A stretch of 28,569 nucleotides of DNA from Beroe ovata (taxonomy: Eukaryota; Ctenophora; Nuda; Beroida; Beroidae), in assembly GCA_946803715.1 (NCBI GenBank), contig CAMPET010000422.1, positions 3,511 to 32,079 on the forward strand, in the 5' to 3' direction. Below are positions 1 to 8,965 of this stretch, one piece after another. The position numbers were made by a program, and so were the translations under genes. The notes under the pieces were generated by a model. That model did no database searches and was not told where the DNA came from. It was given only the letters and a program-made list of their open reading frames with translations. Within the stretch, counting starts at the first letter, position 1. The number at the start of each line of letters is the position of its first letter.

Positions 1-928
1 TGTTGTTTTGGTATCTAGGTGGACGGTAACGAGATGAGCTGGGACCATCTCCTCGCTGCCCTCGTGAATAACGAGATCCATTGCTATAATTGTATTGGTT
101 CGCCTCGTATCTCATTCTACTTGGCTGCCATGGTCTGGAAGATCTTGGTCGCTCATTTTGTTGCTGATTATTGACCAATCCTTGCGGTGCCATGTCTCCA
201 TTATATTGGTATTGCTGACTTTGATTGCATTGCTGAATCTGGTTTACCGCCATCTGTTCAACCATGTGAGCTAGGTTTGATACACGTGCTTCAGCTACGT
301 CCTCTCCCTCGTTGCTTATAGTATTCACTTGATACGCAGGTACTTTAGATGCTTCGTAGCAGCTTTCCAAAAGAACTGCTAAATCTAGCAGCTGGTCAAT
401 TGTCATCTCTGGATGCTCTCGTAGCCTTGCAGATATGAGTGGGTGATTGATGTTGGACATGAAATGCTGCCGTAGGTTAGCTTCTCGTATGGGAACATTA
501 TCCGCCCCTGGATAGGCCATCTCTGCCATTCTTGAAAGGTCTACAAAGAAGTCTTGTACTTTCTCTGATTTGAGCTTCTTTCTAGCTGCCATTTCAGTGA
601 TATACTTATCTGTATTGTTGGCATGATAACCCTCGGCCTTTTTCAAGATGTCCACAACTTCGCGGAAGTTCAGATTTCTGTCCAGATGGCGAGATATTCC
701 CCTCAGGGCGGCGTCATCCAGATGAGCGACCAGTAGACTTGCTAACATGTTGTCAGGAACTCTGAGTGCCCGGCAGTACGAGTGAAAACGCTGTAAAAAG
801 ATCAGTAAATCAGAACCATGCTTGAACGGCTGGAGGTTCCTTATATACTGTACTGGCCCAGCTCTGATACCTAGGCCACCCTGATATGGAGGCGGGGCGT
901 CGGGAGGGGCGTCTCTGTCATCGGCCAT
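1..928 (-). CDS. gag: Retrotransposon Gag polyprotein, 3' truncated by window edge
   Basis: The minus strand is open without a stop from an ATG at 928 to the left window edge, about 309 codons. The protein starts with a proline- and acid-rich stretch (MADDRDAPPDAPPPYQGG). A helical Gag-like core follows, with the pattern FLQRFHSYCRAL, then LLVAHLDDAALRG, then VQDFFVDLSRMAEMAYP. This spacing resembles Ty3/gypsy retrotransposon capsid domains. The last third is rich in Gln, Asn, Arg and Ser (nucleocapsid-like), but no CCHC knuckle is reached before the edge. The matching pol would lie left of the window, so this is a different copy from the integrase/envelope element at 15-20 kb. The capsid assignment rests on pattern recognition; the reading frame is certain. 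Confidence 0.8.
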   Translation of the reverse strand, partial: MADDRDAPPDAPPPYQGGLGIRAGPVQYIRNLQPFKHGSDLLIFLQRFHSYCRALRVPDNMLASLLVAHLDDAALRGISRHLDRNLNFREVVDILKKAEGYHANNTDKYITEMAARKKLKSEKVQDFFVDLSRMAEMAYPGADNVPIREANLRQHFMSNINHPLISARLREHPEMTIDQLLDLAVLLESCYEASKVPAYQVNTISNEGEDVAEARVSNLAHMVEQMAVNQIQQCNQSQQYQYNGDMAPQGLVNNQQQNERPRSSRPWQPSRMRYEANQYNYSNGSRYSRGQRGDGPSSSRYRPPRYQNN

Positions 929-1487
929 ATGGAGCTAGCTGGGGGATAGAGGATACGTAATACGTGCAGTCTTACCATGATTAATTGTGTACGGGATTAC
1001 AATAAGGCATTGATAATCAATTCACTTTCAGTCCTGTTGAAATTGCAATGAAACTCAATGGAAAGAATAGCGTCAATATTATTTCACGTTGCAGCAAATA
1101 TGATAGATATTTGAGTGGCCTAGCAATATCCTTTACCTATTAACTTAAATTCCTGGTTTAACTAGTATCACACTTTTGGGGCGACCATGCTAATATGGTG
1201 TAAATGTCAGAAGGGAATTCCCGGTATCGCACATTCCTAGTTTCGGTCGATATAGGCCGATGATTGCCTTTTGTTTCCTAGTGTCATTAATTACATCAAT
1301 GAAAAGGAGCTCAACTACTAACACAGTGTCAGTTGTAAATGTTATGATCAAACCGCGAGATCATGCGCCTAGTTGAGTACTACTGATGATTTTGCAATGC
1401 GTTTTCTATATAATCTGTACGTGCGTTTCCATTTATTGCGAAACAGCCCACAACTCAACCCAATGTTCAATGTGGTCCTCTGAGTGC
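929..1487. other. Non-coding leader, possible LTR of the Gag element
   Basis: No open frame of note lies here. By position, upstream of a minus-strand Gag, the segment should hold the untranslated leader and perhaps the 5' LTR. A minus-strand TATA-like string (ATTATATAG) lies near 1404-1414. I could not delimit LTR ends or a primer-binding site, because the partner LTR is outside the window. Confidence 0.3.
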
Positions 1488-2153
1488 TTACTTATCGTCC
1501 TTCGTGTCATGCACCTCCTTAATAGAATCTGCTAGCGTCACCCAAGGGGCGTGCTCATGCGCAATAGAATGGGTATCCGTGCCTACCAGTTTTGCCTGTC
1601 TCATAACCTTAGCAAACAACCTAATATGGACTTTCCCGATTTGATGTGTGGCTAGTGATTCTTCGCTCACAAAATTTAGATTGCAAACATGGCAGTGCAG
1701 ACCCTCTATGAGCGCCTTTGCTAAGTGCTCATGCTCAGTATAGAGCGCATTACGATAACTGGACAGCAATTTATTTCGCTTTCTCCAGACGGCTGCAGAC
1801 GCGGCTGTTGTTTCCCCCTCTTCATTGAGAGTTAACGAAGGAATTGCTTCTATGAGGTCCCACACTTCAGGATCTTGGACTTTCCTTGTGAAGTCTCCAT
1901 CTTGTGATGCCTCCCGAAGTTTGTCTTTTTGGCCCGCCATGGGCAATTGCATCGGGGATGCTACCAAATTCTCGAACATGATAACTTCCGCTAGCAAAAC
2001 TTCATCTTTTCGTGCTTCCACGATTTTCTTTTTCTTCATGTGGTTTTTACCCTTGATGTGTGTATAAACCGAAGCCTCTCCCGTTAATTCTACCGAACAG
2101 AGTGGACAGAGTAACATTATAACCTGGTAGGAACACTGTAACATGTGGTGCAT
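1488..2153 (-). CDS. Protein with two U1/JAZ-type C2H2 zinc fingers
   Basis: An intact 221-codon single-exon frame starting at ATG 2153. It has two zinc fingers of identical spacing, C-x2-C-x12-H-x5-H: one at about residues 16-38 (CPLC...HIKGKNH) and one at about residues 153-175 (CHVC...HQIGKVH). The long x5 between histidines is characteristic of matrin/U1/JAZ-type fingers, which commonly bind double-stranded RNA or RNA-DNA hybrids. The linker contains a charged helix and a WRKRNK basic patch. It lies on the same strand as the Gag frame and about 560 nt upstream of it, so it could be a host gene or cargo of that retroelement. No signal peptide or membrane segment is seen. Function beyond nucleic-acid binding is not deducible. 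Confidence 0.65.
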   Translation of the reverse strand: MHHMLQCSYQVIMLLCPLCSVELTGEASVYTHIKGKNHMKKKKIVEARKDEVLLAEVIMFENLVASPMQLPMAGQKDKLREASQDGDFTRKVQDPEVWDLIEAIPSLTLNEEGETTAASAAVWRKRNKLLSSYRNALYTEHEHLAKALIEGLHCHVCNLNFVSEESLATHQIGKVHIRLFAKVMRQAKLVGTDTHSIAHEHAPWVTLADSIKEVHDTKDDK

Positions 2154-3214
2154 TACATTGTATAATAAAGCTGATTCTCACGTGAGAAGAAATTGTAACG
2201 AGGAACGGACGATCAACATACGATGAAGATTAGGTTTCTTATGAATAGGTATGATTACTATTTAGTACTGTATCAGTATGCGACCTAGCAGTGCCCACTA
2301 TCATTGATCGAAGCGCGCTTGTATTTTTGATGTGTATAGTTGGTGCTAATATATCTCTATTTACATTGTTGAGGATATTTATTAGGCGGTATCAAACTTT
2401 ACTGATAAAATAATGATGTGAAATCTATCATATGCTCTTCGTTATCGAGTGCAGATAACCTATATGGGCGTTGCTATGGCAATCTGCCTGGTTGATTTAC
2501 GATTAGGCTTGATGTGAGATTATGAGTAGCGAAATATGGTCTAGGATGTTATTGCGAACACGACTGCAGTTAATTCGAGAGTACATGTAAGTTATAGGGC
2601 TTATAATCTCATGGAACATAATGGTGTGAAGCGGTGCAGCGATCATTTCAATGAATGGTCGATTTGTCGGTCAGTAGTGTTGTGAATGAGTTGTTCCATT
2701 ATTGCTAGCATGATTTGCCCCGGCCTGCCCGATGGTAGGCCCAGCATATCCCCCAATCGATGCATGTCTCACGCATGAGACACAAGCCCGACGGTGCATC
2801 AGTGGGCGAATCTCAGAGGGGCACCGGCTTCCCACACTCTATGCAGCCGGCGACTGCATCACTAGCAGCGCAAGTCGGAAACACCCCCTCCCTTTCCTTT
2901 ACAGCCATCTGGGATCCTAACTATAAGGGAGATTTGGACATGCTCCGCCCCCCAACCAGCAACCGGAGTTCATCAGATTTCGCAATTATGAATGAGCAAA
3001 ATTTTTGGATACTCGACAAGCCTAATTATGTTGATTATGAAATTGGTATGCCAGCCTAATGTAACTTTTCGATTCGGTGGAAGTATTGTGGTTTGATAAT
3101 CATTAATAACGTGAAGGTTATCGGACTTCCTGCAGCATTGGGCACCCGGGCATCCCCCGAATCGCTCACACCAATTCCTGTCTCAAAATTCTAACACATA
3201 TAAGTGATCCCTGT
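2154..3214. other. Intergenic stretch with a GC-rich island
   Basis: Mostly AT-rich with no convincing gene. A GC-rich island at about 2715-2900 interrupts it and contains a perfect 7-bp inverted repeat around a 4-base loop (TGTCTCA CGCA TGAGACA, 2765-2782). A short related C-rich stretch recurs near 3140-3180. Plus-strand frames across the island have no recognisable domain. It may be a short interspersed element, but no tRNA-type A/B boxes were found. Confidence 0.3.
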
Positions 3215-3215
3215 N
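3215..3215. other. Single N, left limit of the viral block
   Basis: An isolated ambiguous base where the sequence character changes from gene-poor host-like DNA to compact viral genes. Five more occur at 13935, 14661, 15439, 15658 and 20396. The one at 15658 is demonstrably a contig-join artefact, so this one may hide the true element end. Confidence 0.8.
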
Positions 3216-3270
3216 ATTAAGATAAGGATAATTGAAAGTTGATTGATTCATTAATGATAACAGAAAGTTT

Positions 3271-3519
3271 CTAAGATACATCAAATTCCTCCAGGAAATA
3301 ACGCAAATAATGATCTACAGTCTTTTCAATATTTTGAGATTCAAAAAAAAGGTTTTCAGACCGGATAACCCTTAGTGTTTCCAAATACAACTGTCCTCCA
3401 TATGAAGGCCTGGTATCGTACAATACATTGAGAAACAGTCTCCGCATGATGTCATATGCAACAAGTTCTCCACAGAGATGTCTCTTAGTATACCTCTTGC
3501 AACAAAAGTAACAAATCAT
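3271..3519 (-). CDS. Small Cys-rich protein of the viral block
   Basis: An 82-codon frame. I place the start at ATG 3519, because the slightly longer frame begins only at a TTG. The N-terminus carries a possible zinc-binding cluster (CYFCCKRYTKRHLC), followed by a helical region with FLNVLYDTRPSYGG and a mixed-charge tail. It lies 15 nt downstream of the two-OB-like gene on the same strand and probably shares its transcript. I recognise no family. Compact spacing and retained frame support it as a real viral gene. Confidence 0.55.
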   Translation of the reverse strand: MICYFCCKRYTKRHLCGELVAYDIMRRLFLNVLYDTRPSYGGQLYLETLRVIRSENLFFESQNIEKTVDHYLRYFLEEFDVS

Positions 3520-3534
3520 TTTTGCCAATGAAGC

Positions 3535-4080
3535 TCACGCTTTATCAAAAACTCGTAGTTTCGTAATCCTACTCTCATTACGCCACCCAGTAACAATGAT
3601 TTCATCACCAATGCATAATGATTGTACAACTGAGTTATTCTTCCAATCAAGAAAGGTGAACTGAGTGTCTTCCTTTTTGAGCACAATTTTCACATACTTC
3701 TCATTGTCTTCCAAATGAATGATCTTGAATATTCCTTGGAGCCTTTCAGAGTTGGGATTACCCGGGCAAACATCATGAGGTAGTGATTTACCACATTTGT
3801 TACAAGTCTCAAATTTGTGAGGTGTAATGGTCGTAAATGTTGTATAAGTCCTTGTACCTCTCTCCAATTTCACTAAATCGAACCGTATCTGATCTCCTTC
3901 CTTGATACTTTCTAACACTCTCATAAGATCTTTGTCAAACACTTTACCTCTGTGAAGCTTCAAATCAAATCCAATTTCCTCGTATATTGTGACAGATGCA
4001 TACTGCCAAATCGCCGATTCCCCCACCTTCTTTGAAATTAGATATCCAAGCATGGTCACAATTTTATTGTTATACTCCAT
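3535..4080 (-). CDS. Candidate ssDNA-binding protein, two OB-like halves
   Basis: A 181-residue protein starting at ATG 4080 and diverging from the DNA polymerase across an 84-bp intergenic region. Two halves (about 20-85 and 112-179) share a layout: alternating hydrophobic beta-strand-like runs, then an I-x-x-G-D-x-I segment (KEGDQIRFD, then CIGDEIIVTG), then a final strand. This resembles OB folds. Between them is a zinc-knuckle-like C-x2-C-x8-C stretch with a His (CNKCGKSLPHDVC, residues 93-105). An RPA/SSB-like role in coating DNA during protein-primed replication would fit the neighbouring polymerase. The fold is inferred from pattern only; no family match is claimed. Confidence 0.55.
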   Translation of the reverse strand: MEYNNKIVTMLGYLISKKVGESAIWQYASVTIYEEIGFDLKLHRGKVFDKDLMRVLESIKEGDQIRFDLVKLERGTRTYTTFTTITPHKFETCNKCGKSLPHDVCPGNPNSERLQGIFKIIHLEDNEKYVKIVLKKEDTQFTFLDWKNNSVVQSLCIGDEIIVTGWRNESRITKLRVFDKA

Positions 4081-4095
4081 CGCTAAGCACGAGTG

Positions 4096-4133
4096 CTTTT
4101 ATAGACAATATCTGTACATTACTGGTATATAAG
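4096..4133. promoter_or_regulatory. Divergent promoter with TATA elements
   Basis: TATATAAG at 4126-4133 lies 39 nt before the polymerase ATG. Its TATATA core is symmetric and could also serve the leftward gene, 51 nt before that ATG. A second leftward box, TATAAAAG, is at 4103-4096 but sits very close to ATG 4080. A leftward transcript from the first box would carry a tiny upstream ORF (ATG near 4117 reaching a stop within the second box). Confidence 0.6.
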
Positions 4134-4164
4134 CAAATCACAGAATAGCGTAAGATAAAAAAAC

Positions 4165-7100
4165 ATGACCTCTTCTCAGGAATACACCGTGACATCTCCC
4201 ACGATATCGGGGATTATCACTCATTGTAAAGCATTGATGGAGGGAAGAGTAGGTGGCCATAAGCTGGTGCTACAAGTTGATGTGGAAAACTTCTACAACA
4301 ACGGCTGTATTGAGACACTTACCCTTCCCGAGTTTTACTCCTATGCTAATTTTGACATGAAATGTCATTGGTTGGAGGAGTATTTGAAGAGGATGATCTC
4401 ACATAACTGCCAGGGTTGCATCAGAATTCTCCGCGCAAGATTGACAATCGAGCAAATACACCATATCTGTTCGTTTTGTCATGATATTGTTGAAAATAAA
4501 TGGATTCACGAGCAGTTATGCGGAGAAAGGAAGTGTGAGAAATGTTGCATGCCCATATCTGAGGGTCAGCATGATAATTGCAATGTACTAACCTATCCAT
4601 GCGATAGTTGTGGAAGGGTATTCAACACTGGATTCGAAAGACACTGTCATGAGAAAAGGTGTTTGGGACCAGCCGAGCTGATAGAAGAGGCCATTGAAAG
4701 GAGATTCCAAATTTATCGATTAACAATCATGGATGAAACACCTGACTATGAGGGGATAATTAGAGGCTGTTCACCACGAATCAAAGAATGTCTCGCTAAT
4801 TATCAGGCAAATCATTACCCATGCTTCAAATTTATGATATGTGCAACCCTATCCATCTCCAGGTTTATTCATGGTGGTGAAAAGGTACATTACATACCAA
4901 CAAGCATGCTAACTGTTCTCCCGCACACCAATCTTGATGAAATTATCCAAATTCAGGTTAACCGGATGATTGAATCAATTTTCAAAGACACGGTAAAAGA
5001 AAGTGGATGGATTGTCAAATTTGTCAAATGTATCGACATTAGTATCAGTAAGTACGCCCCAACCGCACCATCGTCATTTATCGAGCTTCCAGGGCCCCTA
5101 AAGTCGAAGTTGTCCATTGTCAATCCTCAAAACCGTGATGATAACAAGTGCTTTTTGTGGAGCTTACTCATCATCCTTTGTTATGATCGGGTAAATGGTA
5201 ATAGACAACGAGTTTCACAGTACAGGGGGCACGAGAGTCTTGTCAACATGGATACTGTCACCTTTCCAGTAAAAATACGAGACATTCCCAAGATCGAAAA
5301 ACAAAACAACTTGTCTATATATGTATATGAGTATGATAGTGAGCATGGTATCCTACCTGTTCACACCTCTGAAAATGTCGGCGGTAGAGAAATTAATTTG
5401 CTCCTGATCAGAAAGGGAGGAGATACACATTACGCTGCGATCACAAACAAATCGGGATTTTTCAGGGATATAGAGGGAAAAGGTCGACATAACCTAACAT
5501 ATTGGTGTCCCAGATGTATCAAACCATTCAAATATGAGGATTGTTACAACAAGCATTTGGTTTCCTGTGAAAACTTCAAGCTCCAGAAAACAGTCGTAAG
5601 TCGTGTGCCATACATGGAATTCAAAGAATATTCCAAAATGGTGGAAGCTCCTTGTTTCGTTATCTGTGACTTTGAAACCTTGAACACTCCTCAATCTCAT
5701 GGACCATTAACGTCAGATAAGACGACTACTCTATCGAAGCTCCAACCTATCAGTTTTGTACTGAAACTCTGCTCATCAATCCCAGAATATGATAGACCTC
5801 CTGTTACATATGTTGGAACCGATGCTGCAGAGGTTTTTGTTAAGGAGTTATACAAAACATATGCACTTGCTAGGCCGTTACTCTATCATAATGAGCCAAA
5901 AACGCCCCTTACCGATGATGAGTATCTCTTCCATCATTATTCACCAAACTGCCATATATGTAAAAAGCCGTTTCTCCCAGATCAACCACGAGCTCATGAT
6001 CACCGACATTATCCCATGGTACCCGGACAAACGTCAAACTATATGGGTCCCGCTCACTTGAGCTGCAACATTAACCGCAAGGTTGATTATCATCTACCTG
6101 TCATCTTTCATAACTTATCAGGTTTCGACCTGCACCTTTTCTTCAAGGACTTGTGTGATTCAATCAAGAATGAATCAAACATTCACATCATAAGTAAAGG
6201 AGGAGAAAAGTACATACAAGTTACAACAAAAGAATTCAATTTCGTAGATTCAATGAACCATGTACCTGGGAGTCTGGAAAAATTGTCTAATAATCTCCCT
6301 GTAGCCCAACTTCATCATCTTCGAAAGTATTGCAATGATAACTTTGATGATCCTGAACGGAAGTTTCAAATGCTGCGGGGAAAACTGGTATTTTGTTATC
6401 AGTACTTGACTTCGGAAGATACTTTGTCCCATCCAATTCCTGCTAGGCATTGGTTTACTAATTTAAATGGGGACATTATATCTGATGAAAGATGGAATTT
6501 CCTACAGGAACTTGTTGCTGAATTCTCAATCCGAAACCTTTGTGAATTGTTGATTCTATACAATACTGTGGACACACTGCTATTAGCTGACGTTTGGTCT
6601 GCCTATCAAGAAAAGTGTAACAAAGAATTTCAGCTGGAACCATCTAGATTTGTAGGAGCACCAGCTTTGACCTTTGCAGCAGCTCTCAAATTCACAAAAG
6701 TAAGATTACCCTTGCTTCGAAGCACTGATGATTACATGTTCTTCGAACTGGGCATAAGAGGTGGCATAACTGTTATCAATAAGAGATTTTCTCGAGCTAA
6801 CAACCCCAATGTACCCGGATATGATTCAACAAAACCTCAGAGTCACATCTTATATCTCGATTGCGTCAATCTTTATGGCAAGGCAATGCAAATGCCCCTT
6901 CCTGTGGGAGAATTCAAAGAGGAAGATGCCAGTTTGTTCACAATGGATTTTATCCTCAGAGTTGATGAATATGGTCACCGAGGATATACTCTCCAAGTTG
7001 ACATAGAGATTCCACCCGAGTTTCATGATGAGCTTAATGACTACCCAATAGTCCCCTCAAAGCTCGAGGTTACCCATGACACAATATCTCCTCAGTCTAG

Positions 7101-8115
7101 GTTCATACGAGAAAAGGTGGGTCTACCAGAAAGATTCAAAACCACGAAACTAGCACCAAACTTTTTGAGGAAAACAAACTATGTTGTCGCCCTTGGCAAC
7201 CTGAAATTCTACATCAGGAAGGGTGCAAGGGTAACGCATTGTCATAAAGTTGTCTCCTTCCAACAAAGATCCTGGATGAAAGGTTATATAGAGTTTGTTA
7301 CTCAGAAGAGATGTGAAGCTCAAGATGAGTTTGAACGTTTACGTTATAAGACATTTTCTAATGATTGTTACGGCAAATTTTTGCAAAACTCTAGGAAATA
7401 CGGTGATGTCAAGGTGGTGAAAGATCCTTCTCACCACAAGCTTTACACCAATCGACCAGAGTTTAAAAGCTTCACCATCTTCAGCAATGAGCTTGCAACA
7501 GTGGACTTATCAAAATCTGTTGTGACCTTGGATCGACCAGTTTACTGTGGTTTTGCCATCCTTGAACACAGTAAACTGGTCATGTACAAATTCTTCTACG
7601 AAGTCATCAGGGAGAAATGGCCATCAGCTCAGCTCGTCTTCACAGATACTGATTCACTCATGCTAGAGATCAGAACTGATGACCTCATATCTGATTTGAA
7701 GTCAATACGGGAGCACATGGACTTCAGTAACTTGCCTCCATCACATGAACTATATTCTACCCAGAATAAAGATGTTCCGGGCACATTCAAATCTGAAGTC
7801 AAGAACAATGATATTTCAGAATTCATTGGGTTACGATCCAAATTATATTCAGTGCAGTTTGCAGATGGGCAAACAAAAAACGCTGCAGCTTGGACCAAGC
7901 GGGATGTGTCAAAGCGAGAACTAACACATGAAATGTTTTCTACAACATTGAAATCTCTTAGCACAACGTCTACTACTCAACATTTCATGCGATCGCATAA
8001 GCATGAAATGTATCATATTAATATGTCGAAGACAAGCTTATCAGCATATGATGATAAGCGATTCATATTGTCTGATAATATCAATACTTTGGCCTATGGT
8101 CATAAGGATTGTTGA
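4165..8115 (+). CDS. polB: Protein-primed family B DNA polymerase, Polinton/adintovirus type
   Basis: A 1,316-residue polymerase with all catalytic motifs visible. Exonuclease motifs are Exo I DFET (D502), Exo II HNLSGFD (649-655) and Exo III YNTVD (D803). Polymerase motif A is YLDCVNLYGKAM (D899), motif B is NDCYGKF (from 1066) and motif C is FTDTDS (D1161, D1163). The C-terminus carries the DDKR...LAYGH signature seen in Polinton enzymes. The long N-terminus has a C2H2-like finger (about 146-166), an OTU-like Cys/His pair (DDNKCF at 325-330, HY at 422-423) and a second Cys-rich finger from 448. An HNH/endonuclease VII-like insertion (CHICKKPF at 596, then HDHRH, then LSCN) sits between Exo I and Exo II. 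The frame is intact with no stop, so the enzyme could be active. It would replicate a linear genome from a protein primer. Confidence 0.95.
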   Translation: MTSSQEYTVTSPTISGIITHCKALMEGRVGGHKLVLQVDVENFYNNGCIETLTLPEFYSYANFDMKCHWLEEYLKRMISHNCQGCIRILRARLTIEQIHHICSFCHDIVENKWIHEQLCGERKCEKCCMPISEGQHDNCNVLTYPCDSCGRVFNTGFERHCHEKRCLGPAELIEEAIERRFQIYRLTIMDETPDYEGIIRGCSPRIKECLANYQANHYPCFKFMICATLSISRFIHGGEKVHYIPTSMLTVLPHTNLDEIIQIQVNRMIESIFKDTVKESGWIVKFVKCIDISISKYAPTAPSSFIELPGPLKSKLSIVNPQNRDDNKCFLWSLLIILCYDRVNGNRQRVSQYRGHESLVNMDTVTFPVKIRDIPKIEKQNNLSIYVYEYDSEHGILPVHTSENVGGREINLLLIRKGGDTHYAAITNKSGFFRDIEGKGRHNLTYWCPRCIKPFKYEDCYNKHLVSCENFKLQKTVVSRVPYMEFKEYSKMVEAPCFVICDFETLNTPQSHGPLTSDKTTTLSKLQPISFVLKLCSSIPEYDRPPVTYVGTDAAEVFVKELYKTYALARPLLYHNEPKTPLTDDEYLFHHYSPNCHICKKPFLPDQPRAHDHRHYPMVPGQTSNYMGPAHLSCNINRKVDYHLPVIFHNLSGFDLHLFFKDLCDSIKNESNIHIISKGGEKYIQVTTKEFNFVDSMNHVPGSLEKLSNNLPVAQLHHLRKYCNDNFDDPERKFQMLRGKLVFCYQYLTSEDTLSHPIPARHWFTNLNGDIISDERWNFLQELVAEFSIRNLCELLILYNTVDTLLLADVWSAYQEKCNKEFQLEPSRFVGAPALTFAAALKFTKVRLPLLRSTDDYMFFELGIRGGITVINKRFSRANNPNVPGYDSTKPQSHILYLDCVNLYGKAMQMPLPVGEFKEEDASLFTMDFILRVDEYGHRGYTLQVDIEIPPEFHDELNDYPIVPSKLEVTHDTISPQSRFIREKVGLPERFKTTKLAPNFLRKTNYVVALGNLKFYIRKGARVTHCHKVVSFQQRSWMKGYIEFVTQKRCEAQDEFERLRYKTFSNDCYGKFLQNSRKYGDVKVVKDPSHHKLYTNRPEFKSFTIFSNELATVDLSKSVVTLDRPVYCGFAILEHSKLVMYKFFYEVIREKWPSAQLVFTDTDSLMLEIRTDDLISDLKSIREHMDFSNLPPSHELYSTQNKDVPGTFKSEVKNNDISEFIGLRSKLYSVQFADGQTKNAAAWTKRDVSKRELTHEMFSTTLKSLSTTSTTQHFMRSHKHEMYHINMSKTSLSAYDDKRFILSDNINTLAYGHKDC

Positions 8116-8250
8116 TTTTTACCTTTTTCAGTGTTTTTATATATTTTGTACTAGATCAGCTGCAGACACAGTTATTATACAATATCTGCGCATTCTTTGA
8201 TTAGCATGTACATCAACTATAATAGCGATTATTTGTCGGGTTTATTTATC

Positions 8251-8258
8251 TATAAATA
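8251..8258 (+). promoter_or_regulatory. TATA box of the RING-H2 gene
   Basis: TATAAATA lies 82 nt upstream of the proposed ATG at 8333, and about 130 nt after the polymerase stop. It predicts initiation near 8280-8290 and a short 5' untranslated exon. Confidence 0.6.
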
Positions 8259-8332
8259 GGTCTTGTAATTTGGAAATAACTTATTCTGTGCAAATCTGTC
8301 TTTCATTCTTCCCCAAAACAAAGAGTATTGAT

Positions 8333-8871
8333 ATGGTAAGTTAAATTTCGTAATTTCAAAAAAAAATCAAATACAGTTCTGAAATGAGAAACTAACATCA
8401 TGCATTATTTAGTGTAGGAAGAGCTCCAGAAAAGCAGTGACAAAGAAGAGATGGAATGGAGATGATACAATGAGTTGTCACATATGCCTGCAAGACATTT
8501 TCAGTACAGAATGCTGTACAAAGGGTTAGTTGACTTTTATGATCCGACTGTTTAATCCTTTTATTTTTACGTCACATATACACTTATTTATTTCAGCACG
8601 GACAGGATCATGTTCGCATTCTTTCCATTTTTCGTGCCTGAAAGAATGGGTAGCGATCAACAATGAGTGCCCACTTTGTAAAGCCAAAATCAGAGCGATG
8701 ACTCAGGTATAATATGATCATGTCACCGCACATCATTGCCACTTCCATCCCACTGCTCTATGTACTGATACCTATCATTTTATACAGGTTACCAGGGATA
8801 AAAGATCCCTTAATAAAGTCTTCATCAGAGACACGAGGATATCTAGTGATGATCATTTGGAAGAAACGTGA
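8333..8871 (+). CDS. Spliced RING-H2 protein, candidate viral E3 ubiquitin ligase
   Basis: Four exons are inferred: 8333-8335, 8413-8524, 8597-8706 and 8788-8871. All have GT-AG introns of 77, 72 and 81 nt, and the first has an ideal ACTAAC branch site at 8391-8396. All junctions stay in phase and give about 102 residues. Exon 1 codes only the initiator Met; an alternative start is the ATG in exon 2 just before CHIC. The ring ligands are C23, C26, C44, H46, H49, C52, C63 and C66 (CHIC, then CSHSFHFSC, then CPLC), a RING-H2 arrangement reminiscent of the APC11/RBX1 group. The first 15 residues are strongly basic. If intron 3 is retained, the protein ends right after the ring. It lies between polB and the candidate penton gene. 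Ring identity is secure; E3 activity and viral role are inference. Confidence 0.8.
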
Positions 8872-8959
8872 TTGAATTCATGGATAATGGGGATTTATTT
8901 TTTAATTTTTAACAGCGAGTATGTATGATAGTCGTAGAAGTGTCGTAGAAGTTGGATGT

Positions 8960-8965
8960 TTTATT
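8960..8965 (-). terminator. Polyadenylation signal overlapping a stop codon
   Basis: On the minus strand AATAAA overlaps the TAA stop of the candidate penton gene. This is an economical arrangement typical of compact viral genomes. Confidence 0.55.

Noticed and set aside
7629-7964. 111-codon minus-strand frame inside polB
   Set aside because: Antisense to the conserved motif C region; its length follows from polB codon bias.
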